Source of the DNA: Ignavibacteria bacterium
Lineage (GTDB): Bacteria > Bacteroidota > Ignavibacteria > Ignavibacteriales > Melioribacteraceae
NCBI GenBank assembly: GCA_003233295.1
Contig: QILJ01000422.1
Span: 1-5,995, forward strand
Length of the DNA stretch: 5,995 nucleotides
Direction of reading: 5' to 3'
In this document: positions 4,662 through 5,995 of the stretch, one piece after another
Layout: each line of letters begins with the position of its first letter
Position numbering within the stretch: position 1 is the first letter of the stretch
Made by a program: the position numbers and the translations under genes
The notes under the pieces: generated by a model
What the model saw: only the letters and a program-made list of their open reading frames with translations
The model's database searches: none
What the model was told of the DNA's origin: nothing

Positions 4662-5995
4662 TCAAATCTTAATCTCCGGCACTACAAATGGTTCTCGATA
4701 TTCTCTAGTCAGCATGGTACTTGCTTCTTTATCGCCAATAATAATTTGCTTATCCGGATCAAAATTAATAGTGCGTCCCAAACGGTAAGAAATATTTGCC
4801 AAGTGAACAAGTGCACATGAATAAAATCCTTCTTCAATCGGCGCTGTCAAAAGATCTGAGTCATTAGCTCGAATGGCGTCAGCAAAATTTTGATAATGGT
4901 TACCAAGACCGCCGCCAGTTTTACCCGGCTCGCGATGTTTACCCATAAATGTTTTCCAGTTGTTTACTGTTTTTGACATATAACCCTCAGAACCGTAAAA
5001 TAAATTTCCAACAACATTAACATTACTGGTCATGTACCCACCGTCTTCATCCTTTACATTAAAACCCTTCGATAACTCACCCTCATTATTGCAAATCCAA
5101 TGACGCGTTTCAAACTGCAGTATCTTCTTTTTATCGCCGCCGCCTTGATCATTAGGAAATTCAAACACAGCACTTAATGTATTGGGAGTATTTTGATCAT
5201 CATCGAACATAAAATGCCCACCCATAGCACTGACTTTAGTCGGAAGCTTGACACCCAATCCCCAGCGGGCAACATCCATCTCGTGCACGCCCTGGTTACC
5301 CATATCACCATTGCCGTAATCCCAATTCCAATGCCATTTATAGTGAAAACGATTTTGCGAGAATGGTCTCTTCGGTGCCGGACCTAGCCACATATCATAA
5401 TGCACACCGTCAGGAACTGGTTCATCCGGCATTTTACCAATTGTATCTCTCCACTTATAACAGATTCCTTTAGCAAGATATACTTCGCCCAAACTTCCGC
5501 TATGTAGGAATTTAGCCATGGATTGAGCACATGGATTACTTCTCTGCTCAGCGCCATCCTGGACTATCAATCCATATTTTTTAGCTGCTTTTACTAATTG
5601 TTGACCTTCAAAAATATTATGGCAGCACGGCTTTTCTACCGAGACATGTTTACCAGCCTGCATTGCCCAAATGGCTATCAGAGTATGCCAGTGGTTTGGT
5701 GTTGTAATTGAAATGGCATCTATATCTTTATCTTCTAATAATTTCCGAATGTCCCAATATTGTTTAGGCTTAGGTAAGTTTTTATCAATAAAATACTTCT
5801 GCACCCGTTCTGGAAATAAATTTTCATCTACATCACAAAGGGCTACTACATTGACATTCTCTAGCTCCTGGTAAGCTTTAATATGAGCCTTACCTTGACC
5901 CTTGATACCGATAACCGCAACATTAATTCTATCATTAGCGCCAGCCCATGATCTTGAATTTCCCCACAATAGCGGTACTGTCGCAGCCGCAGATA
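4662..5995 (-). CDS. Gfo/Idh/MocA-family oxidoreductase, probably Tat-exported, 5' end missing
   Basis: Partial: the frame stays open to the window edge, adding SAAATVPL before the TTG at 5969, so that TTG is an internal Leu codon and not the start. SAAATVPLLWGNSRSWAGANDRI looks like the end of a Tat signal peptide, whose twin arginines would lie off the window. Counting from the TTG as 1, an N-terminal Rossmann fold follows: VAVIGIKGQGKAH (17-29) for NAD(P), ALCDVDE (43-49), TTPNHWH (89-95) and the family's EKP motif (112-114, VEKPCCHN). The C-terminal alpha/beta domain includes NWDYGNGDMGNQGVHEMDVARWG (215-237), with H229 in a place typical for substrate binding. The family mostly oxidises or reduces sugars and inositols, but some exported members are NAD-dependent glycoside hydrolases such as GH109. 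The substrate cannot be told from this sequence. The product is probably periplasmic, with cofactor bound before export. No terminator is obvious downstream. Confidence 0.9.
   Translation of the reverse strand, partial: SAAATVPLLWGNSRSWAGANDRINVAVIGIKGQGKAHIKAYQELENVNVVALCDVDENLFPERVQKYFIDKNLPKPKQYWDIRKLLEDKDIDAISITTPNHWHTLIAIWAMQAGKHVSVEKPCCHNIFEGQQLVKAAKKYGLIVQDGAEQRSNPCAQSMAKFLHSGSLGEVYLAKGICYKWRDTIGKMPDEPVPDGVHYDMWLGPAPKRPFSQNRFHYKWHWNWDYGNGDMGNQGVHEMDVARWGLGVKLPTKVSAMGGHFMFDDDQNTPNTLSAVFEFPNDQGGGDKKKILQFETRHWICNNEGELSKGFNVKDEDGGYMTSNVNVVGNLFYGSEGYMSKTVNNWKTFMGKHREPGKTGGGLGNHYQNFADAIRANDSDLLTAPIEEGFYSCALVHLANISYRLGRTINFDPDKQIIIGDKEASTMLTREYREPFVVPEIKI

Noticed and set aside
5193..5874. 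Two plus-strand open frames opposite the oxidoreductase gene
   Set aside because: Short antisense readings of conserved Gfo/Idh coding sequence with no independent support.

Overview
The window is AT-rich bacterial DNA in which every recognisable gene lies on the minus strand, so the region is transcribed from base 5995 towards base 1. The order of transcription is: the body of a probably Tat-exported Gfo/Idh/MocA-family oxidoreductase (its 5' end is cut by the window edge), a 220-base intergenic stretch, cytidylate kinase (cmk), a structured 104-base leader, ribosomal protein S1 (rpsA), a terminator, the tRNA methylthiotransferase mtaB, and at the very edge what looks like the start codon of one more gene.

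The likely source is the FCB group (Bacteroidota/Ignavibacteriota/Chlorobiota), with Ignavibacteria-like bacteria my best guess. Grounds: low G+C, a Bacteroidota-style TAnnTTTG -7 element with a TTG 20 bases upstream in front of cmk, a Tat-type Gfo/Idh protein of a kind common in this group, and a long acidic tail on S1. The strong AGGAGG before rpsA fits Ignavibacteria better than typical Bacteroidota, which use Shine-Dalgarno sites little. This is inference; no phylogenetic marker was searched.

The core is conserved housekeeping. cmk-rpsA adjacency is a classical bacterial arrangement: Cmk phosphorylates CMP/dCMP, and S1 brings mRNA to the 30S subunit. MtaB modifies t6A37 in tRNAs that read ANN codons, so rpsA and mtaB both serve translation, but a hairpin plus U-rich tract separates them. 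The oxidoreductase upstream looks unrelated and separately transcribed.

The most unusual observation is the cmk-rpsA spacer. It holds two perfect inverted repeats (9 and 11 bp) whose arms interleave in the order needed for an RNA pseudoknot. The structure ends 12 bases before the rpsA Shine-Dalgarno and has a U7 run in one loop. A third 7-bp hairpin competes with both stems. This is a good candidate for an S1 autoregulatory leader. Other points of interest are the leaderless-looking cmk promoter, a promoter-like element inside the rpsA terminator loop, and the roughly 145-residue acidic S1 tail with internal repeats. I saw no mobile element, CRISPR array, tRNA or rRNA.
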